DNA from: Pedobacter sp. MC2016-15
GTDB lineage: Bacteria > Bacteroidota > Bacteroidia > Sphingobacteriales > Sphingobacteriaceae
Direction of reading: 5' to 3'
Length of the DNA stretch: 64,000 bases
Assembly: GCF_026239695.1 (NCBI RefSeq)
Contig: NZ_JAPIVS010000009.1
Coordinates: 124,001-188,000, forward strand
Below are positions 16,401 to 25,219 of this stretch, piece after piece (positions within the stretch are counted from its first letter, which is position 1; every line of letters begins with the position of its first letter). Below the pieces are notes generated by a model. The model had not been told where the DNA came from, made no database searches, and was given only the letters and a program-made list of their open reading frames with translations. The position numbers were made by a program, and so were the translations under genes.

Positions 16401-17609
16401 ATGATCTCCGTAAAAGAAGCAAAATCACTGATACAGGAACACATAGTTCCCATGCCCTTACATCCCATGCCGCTGGCACTTGCTGCGGGTTTCACATTGG
16501 GAAAAGATATCTATGCAAAAATTGATATACCAGCTTATGAGCAGTCGTCAATGGATGGTTACGCCATCCGGTATGATGAGCGTTCGCTGCCATTGACGAT
16601 CAGCGGGGAGATGCAGGCAGGTGCAGAGGAGCAGTTTACCCTGCTGCCGGAGCATGCCGCACGGATCTTCACCGGCGCCCCTCTTCCACAGGGGGCAGAC
16701 ACCGTAGTGATGCAGGAAAAAGTAGAAGTTAACGATGGAGTTCTTACAGTGCTTGATGAACAGCTCTCACCCGGCATCCATGTGCGCCAGAAAGGTGCAG
16801 AAGCTCAGGCAGGTGCCCTGGCTATGCAAAAAGGCAGTAAGCTCACACCCGCAGCCCTTGGCTTTCTCGCTGGCATTGGAGTAACTGAAGTAGAGGTCTG
16901 TCTCCATCCTTCCGTTGCCATTATCGTTACCGGTAAAGAACTGCAGACCCCGGGCGAAGAACTCGCCTTCGGGCAGGTCTATGAATCCAATTCCTATTCC
17001 CTCGCCGCTGCACTCGAACTCGCACAGGTCACCAAGATCAATTTTTACAGTGCTGATGACGATCTCAATGAGCTTACCGTTGTACTCAAAGAAGCCCTGT
17101 CGATGAACGATGTGGTGCTGCTTACCGGCGGCGTAAGCGTAGGGGATTATGATTTTGTGCTCAGTGCCTCCCGCGCTACGGGCGTAAGGCAGATCTTCCA
17201 TAAGATCAGACAGAAGCCCGGCAAACCCCTGTTTTTTGGTAAAACCGATAAACATGTCGTATTTGGTCTTCCCGGCAATCCTTCATCAGTGCTCAGCTGT
17301 TTCTACCAGTATGTGCTGCCGGCACTGGAGAAAATGATGGATTACCGCAGTGGTCTGCTGGAAGAGGGTCAGTTTACCGGAAGCCTGAAAACCCGGGAGG
17401 CTGTCTTAACCCATGAGTATACCAAGGGGGCCGGACTCACACATTTCCTGAAGGCAAATTTTAATGACGGAAATGTTACTCCCCTGAGCGCTCAGGAATC
17501 CTTCAGAATGAGTTCATTTGCACAGGCAAACTGTATGATTGAGCTGCCGGAGGGCGAGACAGAATTCCCTGCAGGCAGCGTAGTGAAAGTATATATCTTC
17601 CCCGAATAA
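16401..17609 (+). CDS. moeA: Molybdopterin molybdenumtransferase MoeA
   Basis: A 402-residue protein that inserts molybdate into adenylylated molybdopterin. Visible features: QSSMDGYAIRYDE in domain III, the MoCF-binding-like domain with TGGVSVGDYDFV, and GLPGNPSSVLSCF, then the C-terminal beta-barrel domain ending at VKVYIFPE. Length matches MoeA (about 400). It partners with the MoaB/Mog-type adenylyltransferase domain fused to MoaC at the end of the operon. Confidence 0.95.
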   Translation: MISVKEAKSLIQEHIVPMPLHPMPLALAAGFTLGKDIYAKIDIPAYEQSSMDGYAIRYDERSLPLTISGEMQAGAEEQFTLLPEHAARIFTGAPLPQGADTVVMQEKVEVNDGVLTVLDEQLSPGIHVRQKGAEAQAGALAMQKGSKLTPAALGFLAGIGVTEVEVCLHPSVAIIVTGKELQTPGEELAFGQVYESNSYSLAAALELAQVTKINFYSADDDLNELTVVLKEALSMNDVVLLTGGVSVGDYDFVLSASRATGVRQIFHKIRQKPGKPLFFGKTDKHVVFGLPGNPSSVLSCFYQYVLPALEKMMDYRSGLLEEGQFTGSLKTREAVLTHEYTKGAGLTHFLKANFNDGNVTPLSAQESFRMSSFAQANCMIELPEGETEFPAGSVVKVYIFPE

Positions 17610-17680
17610 TCAGGGAGATATCAATTGATAATGAGGCTTCAAAAGATAATTTGATAGCCACTGAATAACATAAATTCTCA

Positions 17681-17914
17681 ATGAACATAAAGATATTATT
17701 ATTCGGAAGGCTGACCGAACTGTTGGGTCAGAGCGTCCTCCATATGGAGGATGTGTCCGATACGAATACCCTTGCCCAGCGCCTGTCGTCCCAATATCCA
17801 GGATTGGCGCAGATCAAGTATCAGGTAGCTGTTAACCAGGAGATCATTCATGGCAACAAAGCTTTAACAGATGGTATGACTGTGGCTTTAATGCCGCCAT
17901 TTTCGGGAGGCTAA
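17681..17914 (+). CDS. moaD: Molybdopterin synthase small subunit MoaD
   Basis: A 77-residue ubiquitin-like sulfur carrier ending in the diagnostic PPFSGG. The Gly-Gly tail is adenylylated by the MoeB-like protein encoded 1 bp downstream and then carries a thiocarboxylate used by MoaE. The gene is 71 bp after moeA. Confidence 0.93.
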   Translation: MNIKILLFGRLTELLGQSVLHMEDVSDTNTLAQRLSSQYPGLAQIKYQVAVNQEIIHGNKALTDGMTVALMPPFSGG

Positions 17915-17915
17915 C

Positions 17916-19019
17916 ATGGCGGTCAAAGGTAAAGAACGTTATGCAAGGCAGATGATCCTCAAAGACTTCGGCCCTGCCGGACAGCAGAAGCTGTACAACG
18001 CAAAAGTGCTGGTCATCGGTGCTGGCGGACTGGGATGCCCGATCCTGCAATACCTCGCTGCTGCGGGAGTCGGTACCCTGGGGATTGTCGATCACGATGT
18101 GGTAGAGCTCAGTAACCTCCACCGCCAGATCTTATACAGCGTGGCCGATGTAGGCCGCTTAAAGGCAGATTGTGCCGCAGAAAAACTCAGTCTGTTTAAT
18201 CCCGATATCAATATCATCGCCTATCCGCTGGAGCTGAGCAATCAGAATGCAGCGCTGATCATGAGCAAATTTGATATTATCATTGATGGTTCTGATAACT
18301 TCCCTACCCGCTATATGGTCAACGATGCCTGTGCCTTGCTGCACCTGCCCCTGATCTATGGGGCACTGTCTGAATCCGAAGGCCAGGTAGCTATTTTCAA
18401 TGTCAGCGATGCTGATGGCAGGAAAGTCAACTACAGGGATATCTTTCCCAATCCCCCGCAGCCCGGAGAAGTGCTCAACTGCGCAGAAGCAGGCGTATTG
18501 GGCGTATTGCCCGGAATCATCGGTACTATGCAGGCCGCTGAAGCCATCAAACTCATTTCCGGTACCGGCGAGCCCCTGATCAATCAGATGCTCATCTACA
18601 ATTTGTACAACAATTCTACGTATAAGGTTAACCTGAGTCCTGATGAGGCCAGTCAGCGCAACCTGCCTTCCGATCTGGATGCTTTCCTGCAGACCGACTA
18701 TAACTGGTTCTGTGGCATCAGGGCTACTACTTCACAGATTGAAGAATTGAGTCCCGGCGAATTCAGGGAGATGCTGTTTGATGAGGACTATGAAATTATC
18801 GACGTCCGCGAAGACGGAGAGCTTCCTGAAGCTACGTTCGACCATATCCGGATCCCGCTGTCAGAGATCCGCAAACAAGTGCCCGCTATAGACAAAGATA
18901 AAGTAATCCTTTTCTGCCATTCCGGGGTAAGGAGTATCCTGGCAGGAGAAATATTGCAGGAAGTATATCCCGGCAAGGAGTTCTATAGCTTAAAAGGTGG
19001 TATCTTACGCTTAAATTAA
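17916..19019 (+). CDS. moeB: MoeB/ThiF-type adenylyltransferase with C-terminal rhodanese domain
   Basis: A 367-residue two-domain protein. Residues 1-250 form a ThiF/MoeB E1-like domain: VLVIGAGGLGCP (31-42), NLHRQ (67-71) and the conserved NCAEAGVLG around Cys189. Residues about 275-367 form a rhodanese domain with active-site Cys334 in CHSGVRS. It activates the MoaD C terminus with ATP and probably delivers sulfur through the rhodanese. The two CxxC pairs that bind structural zinc in E. coli MoeB appear missing: the first site reads VNYRD (171-175) and the second region has no Cys pair. Gene order with moaD and moaE supports MoeB rather than ThiF. Confidence 0.9.
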   Translation: MAVKGKERYARQMILKDFGPAGQQKLYNAKVLVIGAGGLGCPILQYLAAAGVGTLGIVDHDVVELSNLHRQILYSVADVGRLKADCAAEKLSLFNPDINIIAYPLELSNQNAALIMSKFDIIIDGSDNFPTRYMVNDACALLHLPLIYGALSESEGQVAIFNVSDADGRKVNYRDIFPNPPQPGEVLNCAEAGVLGVLPGIIGTMQAAEAIKLISGTGEPLINQMLIYNLYNNSTYKVNLSPDEASQRNLPSDLDAFLQTDYNWFCGIRATTSQIEELSPGEFREMLFDEDYEIIDVREDGELPEATFDHIRIPLSEIRKQVPAIDKDKVILFCHSGVRSILAGEILQEVYPGKEFYSLKGGILRLN

Positions 19020-19026
19020 CGCAGAA

Positions 19027-19470
19027 ATGAGAGAAAAGAAACTGAGAAATATATTTGTTAACGGGGCAATTTCGGCTGATACCATCGCTGAAAGCATCCG
19101 TAAACATCATACAAAAAAAGATATTGGTGCACACAGTATATTTTTAGGACAAGTGCGTGCAGACGAGATTGGCGACCAGCAGGTAGCCGGTATCAGTTAC
19201 ACCGCCTATGAAGAACTGGCACTGGAGAAGATGTACGAGATCCGCGAAGCAATCTTCGAAAAATATCCCCTTACCTGTATGCATGTGCACCATAGCCTCG
19301 GACTCATCGCTGCGGGAGAAATCTGCCTGTTTGTATTTACGTCTTCCAAACACCGCAAAGCTGCGATGGAAGCCTGTGATGAACTCGTAGAGCGCATCAA
19401 GGCAGAACTGCCCATCTGGGGCAAAGAAATTTTAACAGACGAATCTCACCAATGGAAAGAAAATAAATAA
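19027..19470 (+). CDS. moaE: Molybdopterin synthase catalytic subunit MoaE
   Basis: A 147-residue protein that, with MoaD thiocarboxylate, converts cPMP to molybdopterin. The family motif near the C terminus, SKHRKAAMEACDELVERIK, is followed by the active-site lysine region PIWGKE. The gene sits 7 bp after moeB, and its stop codon shares a base with the next start (TAATG). Confidence 0.93.
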   Translation: MREKKLRNIFVNGAISADTIAESIRKHHTKKDIGAHSIFLGQVRADEIGDQQVAGISYTAYEELALEKMYEIREAIFEKYPLTCMHVHHSLGLIAAGEICLFVFTSSKHRKAAMEACDELVERIKAELPIWGKEILTDESHQWKENK

Positions 19471-20381
19471 TGGTCAGCATTACTCATAAATCCGATACCC
19501 TGCGCAAGGCTGTGGCCATGGCTACGGTAAAAGTTTCCGGTCAGCATACCATCGATGCCATTGTGCAAAAGAAAGTGCCCAAGGGCGATGTCTTTGAATT
19601 TTCCCGCGTTGCCGGGTTGTTTGCGGTAAAAAAGACCAGCGATGTCATTCCCGACTGCCATCCGCTGCCCATAGAGTACACCGCAATCACACATGAGATC
19701 GAGGGTTTGGAGATTAGGATCCGCGTAGAGGTGCATACTATTTACAAAACCGGGGTAGAGGTAGAGGCCATGCATGGCGCGTCAGTCACTGCACTTACCT
19801 TGTATGATATGCTCAAGCCGATCGATAAAGGCATCGAGATCGCCAACATCCGTTTAGATCATAAAACCGGAGGTAAAAGCCAGTATAAACTTCCTGAGGG
19901 CAGCACTTTAAAAACTGCCGTTGTCGTTTGTTCAGACAGCATCGCCAAAGGCGAAAAACAGGATGGCTCAGGTAAAGCGATCATCAGTAAGCTGGAGCAG
20001 TTTAAACTGGAGACCAACCATTACGATATCATTGCGGACGATTTCGCCCTCATTCAGCAAAAAACTCTGGATCTTGTTGCAGAGCAATACGACCTGCTGA
20101 TCTTCACTGGTGGTACGGGATTATCCCCAAGGGATGTTACACCTGATGCGATTGCGCCATTGCTCGACAAAGAGATTCCTGGTATTATGGAGAACGTACG
20201 TAAGTATGGCCAGGACAGAATGCCTTATGCGATGCTTTCGCGGGGCGTAGCGGGATTTATTAAGAATACCCTGGTTATGACCCTTCCGGGATCAGTAAAA
20301 GGCGTAGAAGAGAGTATAGACGCTTTGTTCCCGGCAGTGCTGCATGTGTTTAAAGTGCAGGATGGTACAAGACATGATTAA
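19470..20381 (+). CDS. moaCB: Bifunctional Moco protein: MoaC fused to MoaB/Mog domain
   Basis: A 303-residue fusion. Residues 1-146 are MoaC (cyclic pyranopterin monophosphate synthase), with DCHPLP, the HGASVTALTLYDMLK block carrying the catalytic Asp113 and Lys116, and KTGGKS. Residues about 147-303 are a MoaB/MogA domain with FTGGTGLSPRD (212-222) and TLPGSVKGVEES, which in the Mog type adenylylates molybdopterin before MoeA acts. The fusion joins an early and a late step in one polypeptide. It is the last gene of the operon. Confidence 0.93.
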   Translation: MVSITHKSDTLRKAVAMATVKVSGQHTIDAIVQKKVPKGDVFEFSRVAGLFAVKKTSDVIPDCHPLPIEYTAITHEIEGLEIRIRVEVHTIYKTGVEVEAMHGASVTALTLYDMLKPIDKGIEIANIRLDHKTGGKSQYKLPEGSTLKTAVVVCSDSIAKGEKQDGSGKAIISKLEQFKLETNHYDIIADDFALIQQKTLDLVAEQYDLLIFTGGTGLSPRDVTPDAIAPLLDKEIPGIMENVRKYGQDRMPYAMLSRGVAGFIKNTLVMTLPGSVKGVEESIDALFPAVLHVFKVQDGTRHD

Positions 20382-20387
20382 ACTTTA

Positions 20388-20418
20388 ACGGCCCGGCTCC
20401 TTTGCGGAACCGGACCGT
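20388..20418. terminator. Imperfect hairpin between convergent operons
   Basis: A 13-bp stem with two mismatches (20388-20400 against 20406-20418) lies just after the moaCB stop. It has no strong T tract. Confidence 0.5.
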
Positions 20419-20441
20419 AGATATGAGAAATGAGAATCTTT

Positions 20442-20463
20442 AAACGCGTTCCGGCGTTTTATT
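20442..20463. terminator. Bidirectional terminator at the moaCB/macB junction
   Basis: Perfect 6-bp stem AAACGC (20442-20447) and GCGTTT (20454-20459) followed by TTATT. It touches the stop codon of the minus-strand permease gene and could stop transcription from both sides. Confidence 0.5.
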
Positions 20464-21679
20464 CGTAGCGCAGCGCTTCGATAGGGTCAAGTCCCGAAGC
20501 TTTCAATGCGGGATAGTATCCGAAAAATATACCTGTAACGGCACAGACCAGGAAGGAGATCACAATCGAGGATTCCGAAATCACTGTCGGCCAGTTCAGC
20601 ATCGAGGGTATAATGATCGCTGCGGAGATCCCCAGTACCACGCCAATCACCCCTCCTGTAACACTGATCATCACTGCTTCAATCAGGAACTGCAGCAGGA
20701 TATCGATACCCCGCGCACCAATGGACATCCTCAAGCCAATCTCCCGCGTTCTCTCGGTTACAGAAACATACATAATGTTCATAATCCCGATCCCACCGAT
20801 CACCAGTGAGATACTCGCTACGGCAGTCAGCAGAGCCGTCATCATGCTGCTGGTAGAGTTCAGCATCGTCATCAGCTCTGCCTGTGTGCGGATCTGGAAA
20901 TCGTTTTCTTCGCCTTCCCTGATCTTGTGGGTCGCTTTCAGCGCCACTGTAGCTTCATCAACAGCCTCGTCTGAATCATCTTCCTTCGTTGCCGAGGCAT
21001 AGATCTGGTTAAAGTAAATCGAAGAAAGCACCCTTTTCTGTATCGTCGTGTAGGGGGCAATGATAATATCATCCTGGTCCTGTCCAAAATTGCTCGTTCC
21101 CTTTGCCGTCAGCACCCCGATCACCTGTAAGGGGATCTTTCCAAAGCGGATCACTTTTCCCAGCGGACTCTCCCCATTGGGGAAGAGGTTGTCTACCACT
21201 GTTTTTCCCAGCAGGCAGACCTTCGCAGAAGATTTTACATCCTGCTCAGAGAAAATAATCCCGTCCTGTACAGAGAGCTTGCGGATCTCCAGGTATTCCG
21301 GACTCACCCCCTGTATGGTTGTCGGCCAGTTGGCCGCCGCGTTGATCGACTGGCCCGAGGAGGATGCCAATGGCGATATCATCGCAATGTGCGGTGCGTT
21401 CTTTTGCAAAGCCTCCACATCTTTTATCGTCAGCGTTTTAAAGCTGCTCCCCATGATCCTTGCGCCTCCCGGTTCATTACTTTGCGGCATGATCGTGATC
21501 ATATTGGAGCCCATGCTCGACAGGGAGTTGTTGATGCTTTGTTTGGAGCCTTCGCCGATAGACATCATCGTGATCACCGAAGCCACCCCTATAATGATGC
21601 CCAGCATCGTCAGCAGCGCCCGGAGTTTGTTCCGTTGCAGCGCTTTAATCGCCAGAAGTATTAGATTAATGATCTTCAT
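20459..21679 (-). CDS. MacB-type ABC transporter permease
   Basis: A 406-residue FtsX/MacB-type membrane protein: one helix near residues 18-42 (LTMLGIIIGVASVITMMSIG), a large periplasmic domain, then three C-terminal helices, ending with the typical GLDPIEALRYE. With the ATPase encoded 11 bp upstream it forms a split MacB-like unit that uses ATP to push substrates from the periplasm through a TolC channel. In E. coli MacB the ATPase and permease are fused; here they are separate genes. Substrate (peptide, lipid, antibiotic) is not shown. Confidence 0.92.
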   Translation of the reverse strand: MKIINLILLAIKALQRNKLRALLTMLGIIIGVASVITMMSIGEGSKQSINNSLSSMGSNMITIMPQSNEPGGARIMGSSFKTLTIKDVEALQKNAPHIAMISPLASSSGQSINAAANWPTTIQGVSPEYLEIRKLSVQDGIIFSEQDVKSSAKVCLLGKTVVDNLFPNGESPLGKVIRFGKIPLQVIGVLTAKGTSNFGQDQDDIIIAPYTTIQKRVLSSIYFNQIYASATKEDDSDEAVDEATVALKATHKIREGEENDFQIRTQAELMTMLNSTSSMMTALLTAVASISLVIGGIGIMNIMYVSVTERTREIGLRMSIGARGIDILLQFLIEAVMISVTGGVIGVVLGISAAIIIPSMLNWPTVISESSIVISFLVCAVTGIFFGYYPALKASGLDPIEALRYE

Positions 21680-21690
21680 AATATTATCTT

Positions 21691-22437
21691 TTAATAATCG
21701 TCCGTTTCCGGCAGCGATGCCAGTGCCTCTTTTGCAGAGCGGCGGTTGGTGTTCTCCGTATCCTTCTGCACCTTGCCATCCCTCAGCATCACCGTCCTGG
21801 TGCTAAATCCTGCGATATCAGGCTCATGCGTCACAAACACAATCGTTTTGCCGTTTGCATTCAGGTCCTGCATCAGCGCCATGATCTCGTAAGAAGTACG
21901 CGTATCCAGGTTTCCTGTAGCCTCATCCGCGAGAATCATCACCGGTTCATTCACCAGCGCCCTGGCGATCGCAACACGCTGCTGCTGACCGCCGGACAAC
22001 TGATTTGGTGTGTGGTCAAATCGTCCGTCCAATTTGACCGCCTGTAATGCTGCAATGGCCCTTTCTCTGCGCTCCTGCGAGCTGATCAGGGGATTATATA
22101 ATAGGGGAAGCTCCACGTTTTCCAGGGCTGTAGTTCTTGGCAGCAGGTTATAGGCCTGGAAAACAAAGCCAATCTTCGTATTTCTCAGTTTCGCCAGTTC
22201 ATCTTTGCTCAGTTCCTTCACATTCACATTGTCCAGCATATACGTGCCTTCCGTAGGTTTGTCCAGGCAGCCCAGCATATTCAGCAGCGTCGTTTTACCG
22301 GAGCCACTGCTGCCCATGATCGTTACGAACTCCCCGGCGTTCACATCAAAGGATATCCCTTTCAGCGCCCTTACCGTTTCAGTGCCCATGATAAACTCAC
22401 GTTTCACCTCTTTTATTTCCAGGATCTTGTTGCTCAT
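21691..22437 (-). CDS. MacB/LolD-type ABC transporter ATP-binding protein
   Basis: A 248-residue ATPase with Walker A GSSGSGKTT (about residues 43-51), ABC signature LSGGQQQRVAIARAL, Walker B VMILADEATGNLD and a switch His in VTHEPD. It overlaps the upstream adaptor gene by 4 bp and precedes the permease by 11 bp, so the three are translated together. A short tail of about 25 residues after the core is unremarkable. Confidence 0.94.
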   Translation of the reverse strand: MSNKILEIKEVKREFIMGTETVRALKGISFDVNAGEFVTIMGSSGSGKTTLLNMLGCLDKPTEGTYMLDNVNVKELSKDELAKLRNTKIGFVFQAYNLLPRTTALENVELPLLYNPLISSQERRERAIAALQAVKLDGRFDHTPNQLSGGQQQRVAIARALVNEPVMILADEATGNLDTRTSYEIMALMQDLNANGKTIVFVTHEPDIAGFSTRTVMLRDGKVQKDTENTNRRSAKEALASLPETDDY

Positions 22438-23705
22438 CGTCTGCCTCCTCCCGGTCTTTTCGGCATAAAAGGACTTGATGCTGCGCCAGCCGGGGCACCT
22501 TTGGCCACCTGCTCAGAACCCGATGCAATTACATCATCGGCCGTCAGCCCTTCCAGTACCTGCACATGCGTATTGTCGTTCAGTCCGGTTTTAATCCGTT
22601 TCTGCACCAGCTTTTTGCCCTGTACCAGCCACACGAAACTCGGTTCATCTTTTACAATCTCCTTTTTCTCGCCGCTGGCGGCAGTCACCGTTTGTTTTGC
22701 GCCGGCACCCGATCTTGCTCCCGTCTTCATGTTAGATTTTTTATCTCCCATACCTTTGATCGGCACAATTTCATATTCCTTGCCCAGGGTAGAATCCGGG
22801 CGGAACTTCAATGCCTGTGCAGATATCAGCAGTGCATCTTTGATCTCTTTGGTGTAAATCACGATACTCGCCGTCATTCCCGGTTTCAGTTTCTTATCGT
22901 CATTTGGCGCATCAATGATCGTCGTGTATGTCACCACATTGGAAGAGATCACCGGTTGCAGGCGTATTTCCTTTACCGTACCATTGAAAGTATCATCGAT
23001 AAAGGCATCCACGGTAAAGGTTGAGCGCTGCCCTTTCAGCACATTGCCGATATCTGCCTCATCCACTTTAGCTTCTACCTGCATCTTCGTGATATCCTTG
23101 GCGATGGTAAACAGCGTCGGCGTACTAAAACTCGCCGCCACCGTCTGACCGATGCTGACACTTCTGCCCAGTACCACCCCGTCAATAGGAGAGTAGATCT
23201 TGGTGAAGGACAAGTTCCTTTCTGCCGAGCGCAGCTGTGCCCGCGTATTGTTCACATTTGCTTTGGCTACCTGGAAGGTGTTCTTAGCCAGGTCGTACTC
23301 CGCCTTGCTGATCGCGTCCGTTTTAAACAGCAGTTCCTGACGTTTAAAGTTGGCCTGCTGGTAGATCTCATTACTCTGAGCCTGCGCCAGACTTGCTTTT
23401 GCCTGGTCTACCGTTGCCTGCAGCAGGATCGGATCCAGTTCAGCCAGCAGCTGTCCCTTCTTAACCGTTGAGTTAAAATCCGCATACATCGCAGACAGCG
23501 TTCCCGAGACCTGGGTACCCACGGTCACCGTATCTACCGGCTGTATCGTGCCTGTAGCGGTTACGCTGGTAGATATTGCACCCGTTTCCGGTTTTTCTGT
23601 CGTCACCATCGCCGGTTGTTCCTTGTTCCGCATGAAGAAAAACCATATCAGGCCCAATATGACCACGATAGAAATAATAATCAGGATAATTTTTTTAGGC
23701 TTCAT
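22434..23705 (-). CDS. MacA-type periplasmic adaptor (HlyD family)
   Basis: A 423-residue membrane-fusion protein with an N-terminal anchor helix (residues 4-24, IILIIISIVVILGLIWFFF). A barrel-sandwich lipoyl half motif (VSGTLSAMYADFNSTVKKGQ) precedes a long alpha-hairpin rich in Ala/Gln/Lys (residues about 115-175). The second lipoyl half (GVVLGRSVSIGQTVAA), beta-barrel and membrane-proximal domains follow. A Gly/Ala-rich insert (MKTGARSGAGAKQT) and a Pro/Gly/Arg tail are extra. It bridges the ABC pump and the TolC channel. Confidence 0.93.
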   Translation of the reverse strand: MKPKKIILIIISIVVILGLIWFFFMRNKEQPAMVTTEKPETGAISTSVTATGTIQPVDTVTVGTQVSGTLSAMYADFNSTVKKGQLLAELDPILLQATVDQAKASLAQAQSNEIYQQANFKRQELLFKTDAISKAEYDLAKNTFQVAKANVNNTRAQLRSAERNLSFTKIYSPIDGVVLGRSVSIGQTVAASFSTPTLFTIAKDITKMQVEAKVDEADIGNVLKGQRSTFTVDAFIDDTFNGTVKEIRLQPVISSNVVTYTTIIDAPNDDKKLKPGMTASIVIYTKEIKDALLISAQALKFRPDSTLGKEYEIVPIKGMGDKKSNMKTGARSGAGAKQTVTAASGEKKEIVKDEPSFVWLVQGKKLVQKRIKTGLNDNTHVQVLEGLTADDVIASGSEQVAKGAPAGAASSPFMPKRPGGGRR

Positions 23706-23708
23706 GTC

Positions 23709-25043
23709 TTATAATTTAATTGGTACTCCCAGGTAAAATTCATATATTCTCACTGCCAGGGCAGCATTGTATTTGGCTTGTATAAAGCTTTGCAGCGCCT
23801 GTACATAGAGATTGCGCTGCTGATAGAAATCGTAAATATTGGCTGTTCCGATTCTCAGTTCTTCATTTGATATCCTGTACAGCTCCTTGTTATAGGTCAG
23901 GTTTTCAGTGGCCGAATTAAACTGCGTTTTTGCGTTCTGTACGGTAATAAAAGCCTGCTCTGTAGTCAGCGATAAAGTTGTTTTTGCATTCTCCAGCGTG
24001 TTCCTTGTCTGGTCTATCGCGATCCTTGCTTTCGCTACATTGGTTTTGTTCTGTCTTTTGGTAAAGATCGGTACGGATAAGGTCAGCCCTGCCTGCTGAT
24101 AAAAATTGTTATCAAACTGTCTGAACACATTATAAGTGGGGTCTTTTGCAAAGCTTGTACCGATACCTGCACCCAGTGTGAGGGTAGGCAGATAACCCGA
24201 TTTGGCTTTGCTGAGATCCAGATCCGCAATGCGCACCGCGAGTTCGGCGCCTTTGATCTCCGGGCGATTTTCCAGTGCGTATTTCTGTACCGTCGCCAGG
24301 TCGGGCACTGCGGCATCAGATGTCACTGTATCCGGTTTTACCACGTCAAATTCCGGAGTCTGACCCAGTTGCAGTAATTGTCTGAGTGTGATTTTATCCT
24401 GGCGCTCTGCATTCTCCGCGGCTGTCAGGTTGTATTTATCAGCTGCCAGCTGTGCTTCAAACTGGATGACCACCTTTTTCGCTACTGTACCCGCATCAAA
24501 GCGGCGTTTTGCCTGTGCCAGCTGCGCGGTAGATGTTTTCACCAGGTCTTTGTTATAAATGATACTTTCCTTATCAATCAGGATATTCAGATAAGCCTGT
24601 GTAATTTGTAAAGTGATATCATTTTCGCTCACCAGCACATTGTAATTGGCAGATTGTACCGATAGGTCTTTCTGTTTGATATCCGTTTTCAAGTACCCTC
24701 CCTGGTACAGCGTCCATGCAGAACTTACACCATACGATCCCGAAGAGTTGATGCCTGAAGTGGTACCCGTGGTATTGCGGTTATAGTGGTTGTACGACAA
24801 AGAGCCGGATCCGTAGAGGTCGGGCAGCAGTGCTGATTTTGCCAGCAGCTTATCCTGCTCGGCACTTTTTGTGTCCAGCCGCAGGTTCTTCAGCGTGATA
24901 TTATTAGTCTTCGCATACTCGAGGCAGGCGGCAAGATCCCAGACCGGCGGCAGGGATTTTCCTGTACTGTCCTGACTATATCCTTTGATAAAGGAAAAGC
25001 TCAGGAAAACCAGGAGCAGACTTTTAATGATTAATCTTGACAT
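23709..25043 (-). CDS. TolC-family outer-membrane efflux protein
   Basis: A 444-residue protein with a signal peptide (cleavage near residue 23, after KGYS). Two related halves with long helices follow, containing the OEP-type patterns KNTL..NVAKARIA and TEQAFITVQNAKTQF. It should form the trimeric outer-membrane duct for the MacAB-like pump encoded 3 bp downstream. It is the first gene of the minus-strand operon and is divergent from the sensor kinase at 25220. Confidence 0.92.
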   Translation of the reverse strand: MSRLIIKSLLLVFLSFSFIKGYSQDSTGKSLPPVWDLAACLEYAKTNNITLKNLRLDTKSAEQDKLLAKSALLPDLYGSGSLSYNHYNRNTTGTTSGINSSGSYGVSSAWTLYQGGYLKTDIKQKDLSVQSANYNVLVSENDITLQITQAYLNILIDKESIIYNKDLVKTSTAQLAQAKRRFDAGTVAKKVVIQFEAQLAADKYNLTAAENAERQDKITLRQLLQLGQTPEFDVVKPDTVTSDAAVPDLATVQKYALENRPEIKGAELAVRIADLDLSKAKSGYLPTLTLGAGIGTSFAKDPTYNVFRQFDNNFYQQAGLTLSVPIFTKRQNKTNVAKARIAIDQTRNTLENAKTTLSLTTEQAFITVQNAKTQFNSATENLTYNKELYRISNEELRIGTANIYDFYQQRNLYVQALQSFIQAKYNAALAVRIYEFYLGVPIKL

Positions 25044-25165
25044 ATGATGAGTATAAAAATCCTTGTTTAATAGTCAAATCAACAGTTCTTTAGCCTATTT
25101 AAAAAACAGAATAGACCGGCAGGGAAAATCTACCGACAGGAGGCTGAAAGCAGCCGACGTAAACA

Positions 25166-25197
25166 TTTGGACATTTCTGCGAAGGTTGAGTACCTTG
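25166..25197 (+). promoter_or_regulatory. Candidate promoter for the LytS-like kinase
   Basis: TTTG (25166-25169), 21 nt, then TACCTTG (25191-25197), a near match to the Bacteroidota consensus. Transcription would begin near 25202, about 18 nt before the ATG at 25220, which supports that start over the GTG at 25214. Confidence 0.45.
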
Positions 25198-25219
25198 TAC
25201 GCTTAACGAATACGTGATT

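Noticed and set aside
17916..19019. Calling the E1-like protein ThiF
   Set aside because: Its neighbours are moaD, moaE and moaA, and no thiamine genes are present, so MoeB is the better name.
21060..21806. 248-codon open frame on the plus strand
   Set aside because: It lies opposite the permease and ATPase genes, which have full family motifs.
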